Origin: Sporosarcina psychrophila
GTDB lineage: Bacteria > Bacillota > Bacilli > Bacillales_A > Planococcaceae
DNA length: 38,021 nt
Assembly (NCBI GenBank): GCA_020742515.1
Contig: DYWT01000012.1
Span: 1 to 38,021 of the forward strand
Reading direction: 5' to 3'
Positions 13,594 to 22,711 of this stretch are shown here, one piece after another (the stretch's first letter is position 1; each line of letters opens with the position of its first letter). The notes under the pieces are model-generated. The model had not been told where the DNA came from. It did not search any database and was given only the letters and a program-made list of their open reading frames with translations. The position numbers and the translations under genes were made by a program.

Positions 13594-14697
13594 ATGTTGA
13601 AAAAGGTAGTTCAAGTTTCATTCCTGCTAATTGGAGGAACGTTGGGTGTGTTATTTTTACCGCATTTATTCAAATTATTTTCTTTTACTTCGAGTCTATT
13701 AATAAACAATCCATACGTGTCCGCAATCCTTGGAGCAGCGCTTCTCTTTTTGCTCAGTCTTTTTTTAACTGAACCGATTATTAATTTTATTAAGTGGATG
13801 GAAGAGCGCTTACTGAAAGCGCCGATTTTCGACTTGCTCTTTGGTACAATTGGTCTCATGGTAGGTTTGAGTGTCGCATTCCTTGTCAGTTTTGGTTTGA
13901 GCAGTATTCAGATACCTGTCATTACGTCTGTACTTCCAATTCTTTTATCGATTATTCTTGGGTATCTCGGTTTTCAGGTCGGGTTTAAGAAACGGGAGGA
14001 ACTGATCCATGCGCTGCAGTCTACAAAAAACAGTGGGCTCAAAAAGAAAGAAGTGGAGGATGCAGCGGGGCAAACAAAAGGTAAGCTCTACAAAGTCTTG
14101 GACACGAGTGTTATTATAGATGGTCGGATTGCCGATATTTCTGCAACCGGCTTTCTGGAAGGCGTGCTTGTAGTGCCGCAGTTCGTATTAACAGAGTTGC
14201 AGCATATTGCGGATTCCTCGGATACGTTAAAGCGGACAAAAGGCAGACGCGGGCTTGATGTTCTAAAACGCATGCAAACCGACGACGGTCCGAATATCCT
14301 TATAACGGACGAAGATTTCAACGGCGTTCCAGAGGTAGACATGAAGCTTGTGCATTTGGCGAAAAGTATGGACGGGCTTGTCGTGACAAATGATTTTAAC
14401 TTGAATAAAGTCGCAGATTTACATGGTGTATCCGTGTTGAACATTAATGATCTTGCAAATGCTGTGAAACCGGTTGTCATTCCGGGAGAAGATATGTACG
14501 TCGTCATCGTTAAAGATGGCAAGGAGCATAATCAGGGTGTCGCCTATTTGGATGATGGCACAATGATCGTAGTCGAGGATGGGAAATTCCACATTGGCAA
14601 CGCCGTTGATGTCGTTGTAACTAGTGTGTTACAAACGTCAGCAGGGCGAATGATTTTCGCAAAACTTAAAAATGGTAAGATTTCAAAAGTGAATTAA
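13594..14697 (+). CDS. yacL: PIN and TRAM domain membrane protein YacL
   Basis: A 367-residue protein. The N-terminal ~130 residues carry four hydrophobic helices (for example VSFLLIGGTLGVLFLPHLF and PVITSVLPILLSIILGYLGF). A PIN nuclease-like domain follows (about 165-290): VLDTSVIIDGRI, then TELQHIADSSD, then VTNDFNLNKVA, which carry the conserved acidic residues. The C-terminal ~65 residues form a TRAM-type RNA-binding beta barrel (VVIVKDGKEHNQGVAYLDDG). The family is conserved in Gram-positive bacteria; its RNA target is not established. ATG 13594 has AAGGAGG 8 nt upstream; the GTG at 13585 overlaps that site. It lies between radA and ispD, as in B. subtilis except for disA. Confidence 0.93.
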   Translation: MLKKVVQVSFLLIGGTLGVLFLPHLFKLFSFTSSLLINNPYVSAILGAALLFLLSLFLTEPIINFIKWMEERLLKAPIFDLLFGTIGLMVGLSVAFLVSFGLSSIQIPVITSVLPILLSIILGYLGFQVGFKKREELIHALQSTKNSGLKKKEVEDAAGQTKGKLYKVLDTSVIIDGRIADISATGFLEGVLVVPQFVLTELQHIADSSDTLKRTKGRRGLDVLKRMQTDDGPNILITDEDFNGVPEVDMKLVHLAKSMDGLVVTNDFNLNKVADLHGVSVLNINDLANAVKPVVIPGEDMYVVIVKDGKEHNQGVAYLDDGTMIVVEDGKFHIGNAVDVVVTSVLQTSAGRMIFAKLKNGKISKVN

Positions 14698-14733
14698 GCA
14701 GTTTGTGATTATGAATAGAAGAGGATGGCAATT

Positions 14734-15447
14734 GTGAACTATACAGTTATGATGCCTGCAGCTGGAAGCGGTCAGCGAATGGGTGCAGGTTATAATAAAC
14801 TTTTTTTAAAATTGGATGACAAGCCGATTTTGATTCATACGCTCGATGTGTTCGAAGGTGATCCGGCATGCGAGGGGATCATCCTTGCGGTAAAGTCAGA
14901 CGAACGTGAGTATATCCAAGCGTTGCTTGAAGAGTTTGCTATCAGGAAAGTGACTGCGCTGGTAGATGGCGGAGGAGAACGGCAAGATAGTGTGGCGGCA
15001 TGTATGAAAGTATATGACAAGGATGGTATTGTTCTTGTCCATGATGCTGCAAGACCGTTTATCCGCCTCTCGGTCATTGCTGAACTGGTGAAAGTAGCTA
15101 ACGAACATGGTGCGGCAATTGCGGGTGTGCGGGCGAAAGACACGATGAAATATGCAAAGGATGGCGTTGTTGAGCAGACGGTGGATCGCGGCAAGTTATG
15201 GGTCATCCAAACCCCGCAGGCGTTTCGATACGCTTTGCTTAAACGGTCGTCTGAAGAAGCACAAGCACAAGGCTTTCTAGGGACGGATGAATCAATGCTT
15301 GTAGAACGTTTCGGACAGCCTGTGCACATCGTCGAAAGTACGTATGACAATGTTAAGATGACTACACAGGAAGATCTCCTATTCGGAGAGATCTTATTAA
15401 GAAGGAGACAGGAGGATTTTAATGATTCGCATAGGACAAGGTTTTGA
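14734..15447 (+). CDS. ispD: 2-C-methyl-D-erythritol 4-phosphate cytidylyltransferase IspD
   Basis: A 237-residue MEP-pathway enzyme that joins CTP and 2-C-methyl-D-erythritol 4-phosphate. The CTP-binding glycine-rich start [18 protein letters not shown] and the [10 protein letters not shown] motif are both intact. GTG 14734 is preferred: AGAAGAGG (14717-14724) is 9 nt upstream and the protein then starts [11 protein letters not shown] as in relatives. The ATG at 14725 directly abuts that site. The 3' end overlaps ispF by 26 nt, implying coupling between steps three and five of the pathway. The fourth step (ispE) is not in the window. Confidence 0.96.
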   Translation: MNYTVMMPAAGSGQRMGAGYNKLFLKLDDKPILIHTLDVFEGDPACEGIILAVKSDEREYIQALLEEFAIRKVTALVDGGGERQDSVAACMKVYDKDGIVLVHDAARPFIRLSVIAELVKVANEHGAAIAGVRAKDTMKYAKDGVVEQTVDRGKLWVIQTPQAFRYALLKRSSEEAQAQGFLGTDESMLVERFGQPVHIVESTYDNVKMTTQEDLLFGEILLRRRQEDFNDSHRTRF

Positions 15448-15898
15448 TGTACATAAATTCGAGGCAGGTCGCCCGCTTATCATTGGCGGCGTAACAATTC
15501 CGCATGACAGGGGGTTAACGGGCCATTCTGACGCGGATGTGCTTCTGCATACAATTACTGATGCGGCTCTTGGCGCGATCGGTGAAGGAGATATCGGACG
15601 GCATTTCCCAGATACGGATGCTGCATTCAAAAATGCGGACTCCGCAGTACTGTTAGAAAAAATCTGGACACTCGTAGAAGACAAAGGCTATAAACTCGGA
15701 AATATTGACTGCACGATTATTGCACAAAAGCCAAAAATGGCACCGTATATTGAAGTGATTCGTAAGCGTGTCGCAGAGTTGTTGAAGGCAGATGAAACAC
15801 AAGTGAATATTAAAGCGACGACAACAGAACAACTAGGATTTACTGGACGCGAAGAAGGGATTGCTTCTATGGCGACGATTCTTCTCATTAAGGCATAA
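15422..15898 (+). CDS. ispF: 2-C-methyl-D-erythritol 2,4-cyclodiphosphate synthase IspF
   Basis: A 158-residue trimeric zinc enzyme that cyclises the CDP-methylerythritol phosphate intermediate with release of CMP. GFDVHKF supplies the metal ligands D8 and H10, [10 protein letters not shown] the third ligand H42, and the C-terminal [17 protein letters not shown] the family signature. ATG 15422 follows AGGAGG within the end of ispD (26-nt overlap). Length is normal. The 70-bp gap before gltX holds two TAAAAT sequences that could be -10 boxes, but no good -35. Confidence 0.97.
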   Translation: MIRIGQGFDVHKFEAGRPLIIGGVTIPHDRGLTGHSDADVLLHTITDAALGAIGEGDIGRHFPDTDAAFKNADSAVLLEKIWTLVEDKGYKLGNIDCTIIAQKPKMAPYIEVIRKRVAELLKADETQVNIKATTTEQLGFTGREEGIASMATILLIKA

Positions 15899-15968
15899 CA
15901 GCTTTTAAACAATCAGGGCAAGTGGTAAAATAACAAACAGTAGTAAAATCAGATCGGAGAGAAATCAT

Positions 15969-17432
15969 ATGACAACAGAAGTACGCGTACGTTATGCGCC
16001 AAGTCCGACAGGCCATTTACATATTGGAGGAGCACGGACTGCGCTTTTCAACTATCTTTATGCACGCCATCACGGAGGGAAATTTATCGTCCGAATCGAG
16101 GATACGGATATTGAACGTAATATCGAATCGGGAGAACTTTCCCAACTTGATAATTTAAAATGGCTGGGCATCGATTATGATGAATCAGTTGACATCGGAG
16201 GTCCATATGGTCCATATCGTCAAATGGAACGTCTTGACCTTTATACGAAATACGGTCAGGAAATCGTGGAGAATGGTCATGCTTACAAATGTTTCTGTAC
16301 ATCAGAAGAACTGGAAGCAGAGCGTGAAACCCAGAAGGCAGCAGGTATTGCAGCGCCAATGTATGGCGGTAAATGCCGCAATCTGAGCGCGGAAGAAGTA
16401 GCAGAAAAAGAAGCTGCCGGACTGCCGCATACAATTCGTATGCGTGTGCCGGAAAATGTTACGTATAAAGTGGAAGACCTTGTGCGTGGCACAGTGTCAT
16501 TCGAATCGAAAGACATCGGTGACTGGGTTCTTGTGAAAGCGAACGGTATCCCGACTTATAATTTCGCGGTCGTAATCGACGATCATTTTATGAAAATATC
16601 CCACATATTCCGTGGAGAAGAACATTTGACGAACACACCAAAACAACTAATGGTGTTTGATGTCTTTGGTTGGCAATATCCGCAATTCGGTCATATGACA
16701 CTAATTGTAAACGAAGATCGTAAAAAGCTTTCAAAACGCGATGAGTCGATTATTCAATTCATCTCACAATATAAAGACCTCGGGTACTTACCTGACGCGA
16801 TGTTCAACTTCTTTGCATTGCTTGGCTGGTCGCCGGGTGGAGAAGAGGAGATTTTCACACACGAAGAGCTCATCAAGATGTTCGACGTAAGCCGATTATC
16901 TAAATCTCCATCTATGTTCGACAAACAAAAATTGACATGGACGAATAACCAATACGTGAAAAAAATGAGCCTCGATGAAGTGGTTGAATTTGCATTGCCA
17001 TATCTTCAAGATGCCGGACTTATTAATAAAGATATGACAGAAGCGGAAACTGCTTGGGCACATGATCTAATCGCTCTTTATCAGGATCAGCTCAGCTTTG
17101 GAGCGGAAATTGTTGAACTATCCGCCCAGTTTTTCGATCATGAGATTGAATATGATGAAGAATCACAAGCTGTACTTGCCGGGGAACAGGTGCCTGAGGT
17201 CATGGCTTCATTCAAAGAAAAACTGGAAGCACTCGAAACTTTTGATGCACCGTCCATCAAAGACGCTATTAAAGCAGTCCAGAAGGAAACCGGCCATAAA
17301 GGGAAAAACTTATTTATGCCAATCCGCGTTGTGACAACAGGTCAGATGCATGGGCCTGAATTACAGGCATCCATTGCTTTAATAGGTAAAGAAAAGTCAA
17401 TCGCGCGAGTTGCTAAATACGCAAAACAATAA
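15969..17432 (+). CDS. gltX: Glutamyl-tRNA synthetase GltX
   Basis: A 487-residue class I aminoacyl-tRNA synthetase. The HIGH-type motif is [11 protein letters not shown] (11-21) and the KMSKS-type motif is KKLSKRDES. The C-terminal half is the helical anticodon-binding domain. In Bacillales this enzyme is normally non-discriminating and also charges tRNA-Gln, which is later amidated by GatCAB; that is family knowledge and cannot be read from the sequence here. ATG 15969 has GGAGAG about 7 nt upstream. It lies between ispF and the cysES T-box leader, as in B. subtilis, and a new promoter starts 2 nt after its stop. Confidence 0.97.
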   Translation: MTTEVRVRYAPSPTGHLHIGGARTALFNYLYARHHGGKFIVRIEDTDIERNIESGELSQLDNLKWLGIDYDESVDIGGPYGPYRQMERLDLYTKYGQEIVENGHAYKCFCTSEELEAERETQKAAGIAAPMYGGKCRNLSAEEVAEKEAAGLPHTIRMRVPENVTYKVEDLVRGTVSFESKDIGDWVLVKANGIPTYNFAVVIDDHFMKISHIFRGEEHLTNTPKQLMVFDVFGWQYPQFGHMTLIVNEDRKKLSKRDESIIQFISQYKDLGYLPDAMFNFFALLGWSPGGEEEIFTHEELIKMFDVSRLSKSPSMFDKQKLTWTNNQYVKKMSLDEVVEFALPYLQDAGLINKDMTEAETAWAHDLIALYQDQLSFGAEIVELSAQFFDHEIEYDEESQAVLAGEQVPEVMASFKEKLEALETFDAPSIKDAIKAVQKETGHKGKNLFMPIRVVTTGQMHGPELQASIALIGKEKSIARVAKYAKQ

Positions 17433-17434
17433 CA

Positions 17435-17462
17435 TTGACTTTCGACTTTTGAAATGTAAAAT
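17435..17462 (+). promoter_or_regulatory. Promoter of the cysES T-box transcript
   Basis: TTGACT (17435-17440), a 16-bp spacer and TAAAAT (17457-17462), beginning 2 nt after the gltX stop codon. It would start a leader of about 700 nt ahead of cysE. Confidence 0.7.
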
Positions 17463-17474
17463 GGGAAGTAATAT

Positions 17475-17784
17475 CTATAGGAGGTTGTTTTAAGGAACGT
17501 GGTCTAAAATCGCGTCGTCCTGTCATAATGACTCCTATAGACCTAAATCGTTGAGAAGGATAAGTACATGTTGCAAGCTCTTCAGAGAGGATCATCACCG
17601 GCTGTAAATGATCCGTGCCTCTGCAACGTGGAAATGCCCCTTTGAGTGCCGTGCCGAAAGTAAGTAGGCCGGACGCATCGCCAGCGTTATGGGCGTCAAG
17701 CGGGAAGGCAAACACCTTCCAAGCGGAGTGGAACCACGCATTCAATGCGTCTCTGTCATTTATTTGACGGGGACGTATTTTTTT
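17475..17784 (+). promoter_or_regulatory. Cysteine-specific T-box riboswitch with terminator
   Basis: Stem I runs from GAGAAGGATAAGTACATG (5' strand, with the AGTA loop motif) to the 3' strand GAAATGCCCC, where TGC at 17635-17637 sits in the specifier position, a cysteine codon. The conserved CCTTTGAGT region and a stem III region follow. The T-box core GGAGTGGAACCACGC is at 17725-17739; its UGGA (17729-17732) can pair with a tRNA ending UCCA, and bacterial tRNA-Cys has U73. The terminator is GCGTCTCTGTC (17747-17757) with GACGGGGACGT (17766-17776), then seven T. An extra 9-bp inverted repeat (17475-17483 with 17532-17540) precedes stem I. Uncharged tRNA-Cys should allow readthrough into cysE-cysS. 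Confidence 0.95.
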
Positions 17785-17788
17785 ATGA

Positions 17789-17971
17789 GAAAAGCGGAAG
17801 CGGCCTTTACAAATGAATGCAGCTTAAGTGCGCCACTTCCTGTGGCAACAGCTGCATGACCTACATCCTGTAGGCCCGCGGCAGGCATAAGACGGACTGA
17901 CGAAGCGGGGCTCTTTCCCGCGTAGTCAGGTCGGCTTATGACCCGAGCATTTGGCCGCTGAAGCTAGACAA
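17789..17971 (+). repeat. Structured interspersed repeat, tandem copy 3
   Basis: A 183-bp unit about 90% identical to the next one. Its ends AGCGGAAGCGGCC and GGCCGCTGAAGCT are nearly inverted. Inside are hairpin A, GCCAC-TTCCT-GTGGC (17832-17846), the linker AACAGCTGCATGA, and hairpin B, CCTACA-TCC-TGTAGG (17860-17874). A larger stem from GGCATAAGACGGAC and GTCGGCTTATGACC follows, with a GCGGG/CCCGC hairpin at its tip. No protein is encoded. It begins 5 nt after the T-box terminator T tract, so it lies in the cysE leader. Confidence 0.85.
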
Positions 17972-18152
17972 GAAAAGCGGAAGCGGCCAGAGCAAAGGAA
18001 CGCAGCTTAAGTGCGCCACGTCCTGTGGCAACAGCTGCATGACCTACATTTTGTAGGCCCGCGACAGGCATAAGACGGACCGGTGAAGCGGGGCGCTATC
18101 CCGCGTAGTCGGGTCGGCTTATGACCCGAGCATCTGGCCGCTGGAGCTAAAC
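17972..18152 (+). repeat. Structured interspersed repeat, tandem copy 4
   Basis: A direct tandem copy of the preceding unit. Hairpin A is GCCAC-GTCCT-GTGGC (18015-18029) and hairpin B is CCTACA-TTT-TGTAGG (18043-18057). Most differences fall in loops and spacers or are compensated in stems. It ends about 20 nt before the cysE start codon, just ahead of its ribosome-binding site. Confidence 0.85.
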
Positions 18153-18175
18153 ACGAAAAAAGGGGAGTGAACGAG

Positions 18176-18838
18176 TTGTTTCGCAGAATGAAAGAAGACG
18201 TTCGGTGCATATTTGAACAGGACCCGGCGGCACGTAATACTTTCGAAGTGGTGTTAACTTATTCCGGATTACACGCGTTATGGTCTCATCGAATTGCACA
18301 TGCTTTGTATAAAAGAAAGTTATTATTTTTAGCACGTCTTGTCTCGCAGATCAGCCGTTTTTTCACAGGAATAGAAATTCATCCCGGCGCAAAGATTGGG
18401 CGCAGGTTTTTCATAGATCACGGTATGGGTGTTGTCATAGGAGAAACATGTGAAATCGGTAATGACGTCACGATTTACCAAGGCGTAACCCTCGGCGGTA
18501 CAGGTAAAGAAAGCGGCAAGCGGCATCCGACGCTTCATGATAATGTACTTGTTGCATCGGGTGCGAAAGTGTTGGGCTCCATCACAATTGGTGAGGGCAG
18601 TAAAGTAGGGGCAGGTTCAGTCGTGCTAAAAGACGTACCGCCGGAGTCGACGGTTGTTGGTATCCCGGGGAAGGTCGTCATTTCGAACGGTGTGCGGGTG
18701 AAGAGTAAACATGATCATCGTGACATGCCGGATCCTGTAGCTGATAGATGTCAGATGCTTGAAAATGAGATTAACTATTTGAAAAACAGGCTCGAACAAT
18801 TGGAGAATTCCAAAGTGAAGGAAGGGGATTTATCATGA
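18176..18838 (+). CDS. cysE: Serine O-acetyltransferase CysE
   Basis: A 220-residue enzyme that transfers acetyl from acetyl-CoA to L-serine, the first committed step of cysteine synthesis. The N-terminal helical part ([20 protein letters not shown]) is followed by a left-handed beta helix of hexapeptide repeats ([20 protein letters not shown], then QGVTLGGTG). It ends in a short coil (about 190-215). TTG 18176 is the preferred start: AGGGGAGTGA lies 6 nt upstream and the protein begins MFRRMKED, matching B. subtilis MFFRMLKED. The in-frame GTG at 18167 falls inside that site. It overlaps cysS by 4 nt (ATGA). Expression is under the cysteine T-box at 17475-17784, with two repeats intervening. 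Confidence 0.96.
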   Translation: MFRRMKEDVRCIFEQDPAARNTFEVVLTYSGLHALWSHRIAHALYKRKLLFLARLVSQISRFFTGIEIHPGAKIGRRFFIDHGMGVVIGETCEIGNDVTIYQGVTLGGTGKESGKRHPTLHDNVLVASGAKVLGSITIGEGSKVGAGSVVLKDVPPESTVVGIPGKVVISNGVRVKSKHDHRDMPDPVADRCQMLENEINYLKNRLEQLENSKVKEGDLS

Positions 18839-20235
18839 CGATTCAAATTTATAACACGTTAACACGCAAGAAAGAGCCCTTTATCCCATTGGAAGAAGGC
18901 AAAGTGAAGATGTATGTCTGCGGCCCTACTGTTTATAATTACATCCACATCGGAAACGCACGTCCGGTTATTGTTTATGATACGGTACGTCGCTACCTTG
19001 AATATCGTGGATATGACGTAACATACGTCTCAAATTTCACAGACGTCGATGACAAAATCATTAAGGCGGCAAACGAACTCGGGGAAGAGGTCGGTGAACT
19101 GACGGAACGCTTCATCAATGCTTACTTCGAAGACGTCTCTGCGCTCGGTTGCGGCAAAGCGGATGTTCATCCGCGTGTGACGGATCATATTGAAGATATT
19201 GTTGATTTCGTCAACGTGTTGGTTGATAAAGGCTTCGCCTATGAATCGCAAGGGGATGTCTATTACCGTACTCAGAAATTCGATGGCTATGGTAAATTGT
19301 CTCACCAATCAACGGATGAACTAAAGGTTGGAGCGCGAATTGAGGAAGGCAATAAGAAAGAAAATCCGCTCGACTTTGCCCTATGGAAATCGGCTAAAAC
19401 GGGTGAAATTTCATGGGATAGTCCATGGGGATTAGGGCGTCCAGGCTGGCATATCGAATGCTCGGTCATGGCAAGAGAGCACCTTGGCGATACAATCGAT
19501 ATTCATGCGGGAGGTCAAGATCTGACATTCCCACATCATGAAAACGAAATCGCTCAATCGGAAGCGATGACAGGCAAACAGTTTGCCCGTTATTGGATGC
19601 ACAATGGGTACATTAATATCGATAATGAAAAAATGTCCAAATCACTGGGTAATTTTGTTCTTGTAAACGATATTAGGAAGCAGATTGATCCGAAAGTACT
19701 TCGTTTCTTTATGTTATCCGTTCACTACAGACATCCGGTCAATTTCTCGCAAGAATTAGTTGTGAGTGCAGAAAACGGGCTTGCTCGAATCCGTACCGCA
19801 TATAACAACTTGAAACACCGACTCGAAACGTCTGCGGATCTCGGCGACCAGAAAGATATCTGGAATCATAAAGTGGATGAAATTAAAAGTGAGTTTGAAA
19901 CGGCAATGGATGACGACTTCAACACGGCGAACGCTATTGCATCGATATTCGAGTTATCGAAGCTGGCAAACGTCTATTTGCTAGAAAAGAATACGCAATC
20001 GGATGTCCTTGAGCATTTCATCCATACATTTGATGGGTTGATGACGGTTCTTGGATTGCCACTTGATGACGAAGCAGGTTTATTGGACGAAGACATCGAA
20101 GCGCTAATTGAAGAACGGCTAGCGGCACGCCGCAACCGTGATTTCAATCGATCAGACGAAATTCGTGATGAATTGAAAGCGCAAGGCATCATCCTGGAAG
20201 ATACAGCACAAGGCACACGTTGGAAAAGAGGATGA
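18835..20235 (+). CDS. cysS: Cysteinyl-tRNA synthetase CysS
   Basis: A 466-residue class I synthetase that charges tRNA-Cys. The HIGH motif is HIGN at 38-41 ([11 protein letters not shown]), the KMSKS motif lies in [10 protein letters not shown], and zinc ligands include C29 (VCGPTVYNY) and the cysteine in WHIECSVMA plus the histidines in FPHHENE. ATG 18835 overlaps the cysE stop as ATGA, so the genes are translationally coupled. Both respond to uncharged tRNA-Cys, pairing cysteine supply with its use. The end overlaps or abuts mrnC. Confidence 0.98.
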   Translation: MTIQIYNTLTRKKEPFIPLEEGKVKMYVCGPTVYNYIHIGNARPVIVYDTVRRYLEYRGYDVTYVSNFTDVDDKIIKAANELGEEVGELTERFINAYFEDVSALGCGKADVHPRVTDHIEDIVDFVNVLVDKGFAYESQGDVYYRTQKFDGYGKLSHQSTDELKVGARIEEGNKKENPLDFALWKSAKTGEISWDSPWGLGRPGWHIECSVMAREHLGDTIDIHAGGQDLTFPHHENEIAQSEAMTGKQFARYWMHNGYINIDNEKMSKSLGNFVLVNDIRKQIDPKVLRFFMLSVHYRHPVNFSQELVVSAENGLARIRTAYNNLKHRLETSADLGDQKDIWNHKVDEIKSEFETAMDDDFNTANAIASIFELSKLANVYLLEKNTQSDVLEHFIHTFDGLMTVLGLPLDDEAGLLDEDIEALIEERLAARRNRDFNRSDEIRDELKAQGIILEDTAQGTRWKRG

Positions 20236-20240
20236 GCGAC

Positions 20241-20660
20241 GTGTATAACTTGCGTGATATAGATGTTAAACAAATAAAGGCATTGGCCCTTGCTTACATG
20301 GGAGATGCGGTATACGAACAGGCAATTCGGGAGCATCTTCTGCGCTCAGGGCGTGTGAAACCGAATGTGCTACACAGGGAAGCGACGCATTATGTATCTG
20401 CGAAATCACAGGCAGCTACACTGAAGATGATGCAGGAATCAGGATTTCTGACGGAAGAGGAAGCGGCGGTCATGAGGCGCGGTCGCAATGCGAAATCTGG
20501 TTCTGTCCCTAAAAACACGGATGTCGTGACGTACAACTATAGTTCAGGATTTGAAGCTGTCATTGGTTACTTGCATTTACTGGGCAGAGAAGAACGAGTG
20601 AAAGAGATTATCGATGAGTCAATTCGGTTCATCGAAATGCCGAAAGAGGAGGGATTATGA
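20241..20660 (+). CDS. mrnC: Mini-ribonuclease 3 MrnC
   Basis: A 139-residue RNase III-like domain without a double-stranded RNA-binding domain. It matures the ends of 23S rRNA in Bacillus. [14 protein letters not shown] carries the acidic signature, and [20 protein letters not shown] with [15 protein letters not shown] the second catalytic stretch. GTG 20241 is preferred, since AAAAGAGG ends 9-10 nt upstream. The alternative ATG 20232 overlaps the cysS stop as ATGA but directly abuts that site, so it cannot be excluded. The last codons overlap rlmB (ATGA). Confidence 0.94.
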   Translation: MYNLRDIDVKQIKALALAYMGDAVYEQAIREHLLRSGRVKPNVLHREATHYVSAKSQAATLKMMQESGFLTEEEAAVMRRGRNAKSGSVPKNTDVVTYNYSSGFEAVIGYLHLLGREERVKEIIDESIRFIEMPKEEGL

Positions 20661-21430
20661 TGAATGAACACGAAAATGAAATTGAAGCTGAATTAATTGG
20701 TGGGAAAAATCCTATTGTTGAAGCGCTACGCTCCGGCAGGGAACTGAATAAGATATGGGTTGCTGAAGGGCTTAATATGAAAAGTATCGGTGAGATTCTA
20801 TCCTTGGCAAAAAAAGCCGGGATTATCATACAGGCAGTGCCGAAACAAAAGTTGGATGGTTTGCTTGATGTGAATCACCAGGGAATTATCGCTTCGGTTG
20901 CGGCTTACGAATATGCGGAATTAGAAGACTTATTTACAGTTGCAACCGAGCGAGGGGAAGATCCGTTCTTCCTCATTCTCGACGAACTCGAGGATCCCCA
21001 CAATCTGGGTTCGATTCTTCGGACTGCAGATGCAACAGGGGTCCACGGAGTTATCATACCGAAGCGCCGCGCCGTCGGGTTGACAGGCGTTGTTGCCAAG
21101 TCATCTACAGGTGCAATTGAACATATCCCTGTCGTCCGTGTAAATAACCTCTCCCAAACGGTAGAGGAACTAAAAAAGCGGGGAGTCTGGATTGCGGGGA
21201 CAGATGCTGCCAAATCAGTAGATTATAGGTTAATGGATGCGACGCTTCCACTTGCTGTTATCATCGGAAGTGAAGGAAAAGGAATGTCGCGTATTTTGAA
21301 AGAGAAATGCGATTTCCTCTATCATTTGCCAATGGTTGGACATGTTACCTCATTGAACGCGTCAGTTGCAGCTTCCCTTCTTATGTACGAGGTACTGCGC
21401 AAACGTCAACCGCATACGTCTAACAGATGA
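20657..21430 (+). CDS. rlmB: 23S rRNA (guanosine-2'-O-)-methyltransferase RlmB family
   Basis: A 257-residue SPOUT-class (TrmH family) RNA methyltransferase, YacO in B. subtilis. A small N-terminal L30e-like domain ([20 protein letters not shown]) precedes the catalytic domain. The latter has the three SPOUT motifs: [31 protein letters not shown] and [19 protein letters not shown]. The expected target is the 2'-hydroxyl of G2251 in the 23S rRNA P loop by homology; related members modify other sites, so specificity is inferred. ATG 20657 follows GAGGAGGGA and overlaps the mrnC stop. It overlaps rae1 by 4 nt. Confidence 0.93.
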   Translation: MMNEHENEIEAELIGGKNPIVEALRSGRELNKIWVAEGLNMKSIGEILSLAKKAGIIIQAVPKQKLDGLLDVNHQGIIASVAAYEYAELEDLFTVATERGEDPFFLILDELEDPHNLGSILRTADATGVHGVIIPKRRAVGLTGVVAKSSTGAIEHIPVVRVNNLSQTVEELKKRGVWIAGTDAAKSVDYRLMDATLPLAVIIGSEGKGMSRILKEKCDFLYHLPMVGHVTSLNASVAASLLMYEVLRKRQPHTSNR

Positions 21431-21942
21431 AAACAGATATACTCCTAGTCGATGGCTATAATATTATCGGCGCATGGGAGGAACTGGGCGGGATGAAGCG
21501 GAAAAAACTAGCGGATGCACGGGACCGTTTGATAGAACGGATGGCGGAATACAAGGCGCATACTGGTTGGCGTGTCATTATTATTTTTGATGCGCATCTT
21601 GTACCGGGTATTGAAAAAAGAAAACGGCACTACAATGTCGAGATTGTCTTTACCCGGGAAAAAGAAACTGCCGATGAAAGAATTGAAAAACTGGTTTCCG
21701 AATTGAGGGGACGAAGTGTTCAAATTCATGTAGCCACATCTGATTTAACAGAACAATGGGTCATTTTTGCACATGGCGCACTAAGAAAGTCGGCTCGCGA
21801 GCTAGAACTTGAAATAAATAAAATTGATGAACTTATATCGGCAAAAGTGAAGACAATCCAAGGGCAGCGGCCGCTTTCAAAGATACCTTTAACTGACGAA
21901 GTTGCAGAAATATTTGAAAAATGGCGACGTGGAATGAAATGA
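21427..21942 (+). CDS. rae1: NYN-domain endoribonuclease Rae1 (YacP)
   Basis: A 171-residue PIN-like (NYN) nuclease. LLVDGYNIIGAWEEL carries the first conserved aspartate, IIIFDAHLVPG and IHVATSDLTEQW the following acidic positions. The B. subtilis homologue Rae1 enters the ribosomal A site and cleaves certain mRNAs; its location beside mrnC and rlmB fits a ribosome-linked role. The lysine-rich C-terminal tail (KVKTIQGQRPLSKI) may contact RNA. ATG 21427 overlaps the rlmB stop as ATGA, so it is coupled to the upstream genes. Confidence 0.93.
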   Translation: MKTDILLVDGYNIIGAWEELGGMKRKKLADARDRLIERMAEYKAHTGWRVIIIFDAHLVPGIEKRKRHYNVEIVFTREKETADERIEKLVSELRGRSVQIHVATSDLTEQWVIFAHGALRKSARELELEINKIDELISAKVKTIQGQRPLSKIPLTDEVAEIFEKWRRGMK

Positions 21943-21946
21943 ACGG

Positions 21947-21976
21947 TTGACGTAAATTTTTCCAGTAAGGTATACT
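21947..21976 (+). promoter_or_regulatory. sigH promoter
   Basis: TTGACG (21947-21952), an 18-bp spacer and TATACT (21971-21976). A second, better -10 (TATAAT, 21982-21987) lies downstream but lacks a suitable -35. Both start between rae1 and sigH. Confidence 0.65.
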
Positions 21977-22013
21977 TGTTATATAATAGTGATAACGAAC
22001 CGGGGTGATCCAG

Positions 22014-22664
22014 ATGGTGGAGAAAACATACGTTGTAGACAGCATATCGGATTTCACCGGATTATCCGACGGAGAAATCATAGCAATCATCCACGAAGGC
22101 AACACGGATGCGCTTAATTTTCTTATTAAGAAGTATCAATCTTTTGTCAGATTGAAAGCGCGCTCATACTTTTTAATCGGCGGGGACCGGGAAGATATCA
22201 TTCAGGAAGGCATGATCGGCCTGTACAAAGCAATCCGCGATTTTAAAGAGGATCGATTGAGTTCATTCAAGGCGTTTGCGGAACTTTGCATCACGCGGCA
22301 GATTATCACAGCTATTAAAACTGCAACAAGACAAAAGCATATTCCACTTAATACGTCAGTGTCATTGGACAAGCCGGTATTTGACGAAGAGTCCGACCGC
22401 ACATTGCTAGACGTAATTGCTGGTCCTGTTCTGGATGATCCTGAAGGTCTCATGATTCACAGGGAAGATTTTGTACAGATGGAAGATGAAATGAATAAGG
22501 TGCTAAGCAGTCTTGAGAAACAAGTGCTCGCACTGTACCTAGACGGCCAATCGTACCAGGAGATTTCTGAAGAGTTGAATAGGCAAGTGAAATCTGTGGA
22601 CAATGCTCTTCAGCGGATAAAACGTAAACTTGAGCGCTATATGCAAGTCGATGCAGTGTGGTGA
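22014..22664 (+). CDS. sigH: RNA polymerase sigma-H factor
   Basis: A 216-residue sigma-70 family factor that drives the transition-state and early sporulation genes in Bacillus. Region 2 is represented by IKKYQSFVRLKARSYFLIG, then GDREDIIQEGMIGLYKAIRD and TRQIITAIKTATRQKHIPLN, all almost identical to B. subtilis SigH. Region 4 is LEKQVLALYLDGQSYQEISE followed by VKSVDNALQRIKRKLE. ATG 22014 is chosen, since GGGGTGA precedes it by 5 nt; the GTG at 22005 overlaps that site and GTG 22017 is another possibility. With the CotD-like gene this supports a spore-forming host. Confidence 0.96.
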   Translation: MVEKTYVVDSISDFTGLSDGEIIAIIHEGNTDALNFLIKKYQSFVRLKARSYFLIGGDREDIIQEGMIGLYKAIRDFKEDRLSSFKAFAELCITRQIITAIKTATRQKHIPLNTSVSLDKPVFDEESDRTLLDVIAGPVLDDPEGLMIHREDFVQMEDEMNKVLSSLEKQVLALYLDGQSYQEISEELNRQVKSVDNALQRIKRKLERYMQVDAVW

Positions 22665-22682
22665 TTATCCATTTCCATAGTA

Positions 22683-22711
22683 TTGACATCATCAATGGTA
22701 GATGGTACTCT
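22683..22711 (+). promoter_or_regulatory. Promoter for rpmG-secE
   Basis: TTGACA (22683-22688), a 17-bp spacer and TACTCT (22706-22711), giving a leader of about 145 nt before rpmG. Confidence 0.7.

Noticed and set aside
17475-18152. tRNA or rRNA gene in the 740-bp gap between gltX and cysE
   Set aside because: No cloverleaf with the conserved T-loop sequence was found; the conserved features are those of a T-box leader and repeats.
18007-18335. Minus-strand ORFs of 62-67 residues across the repeat and the cysE start
   Set aside because: They arise from the GC-rich repeat and antisense cysE sequence, and are not supported by start signals.
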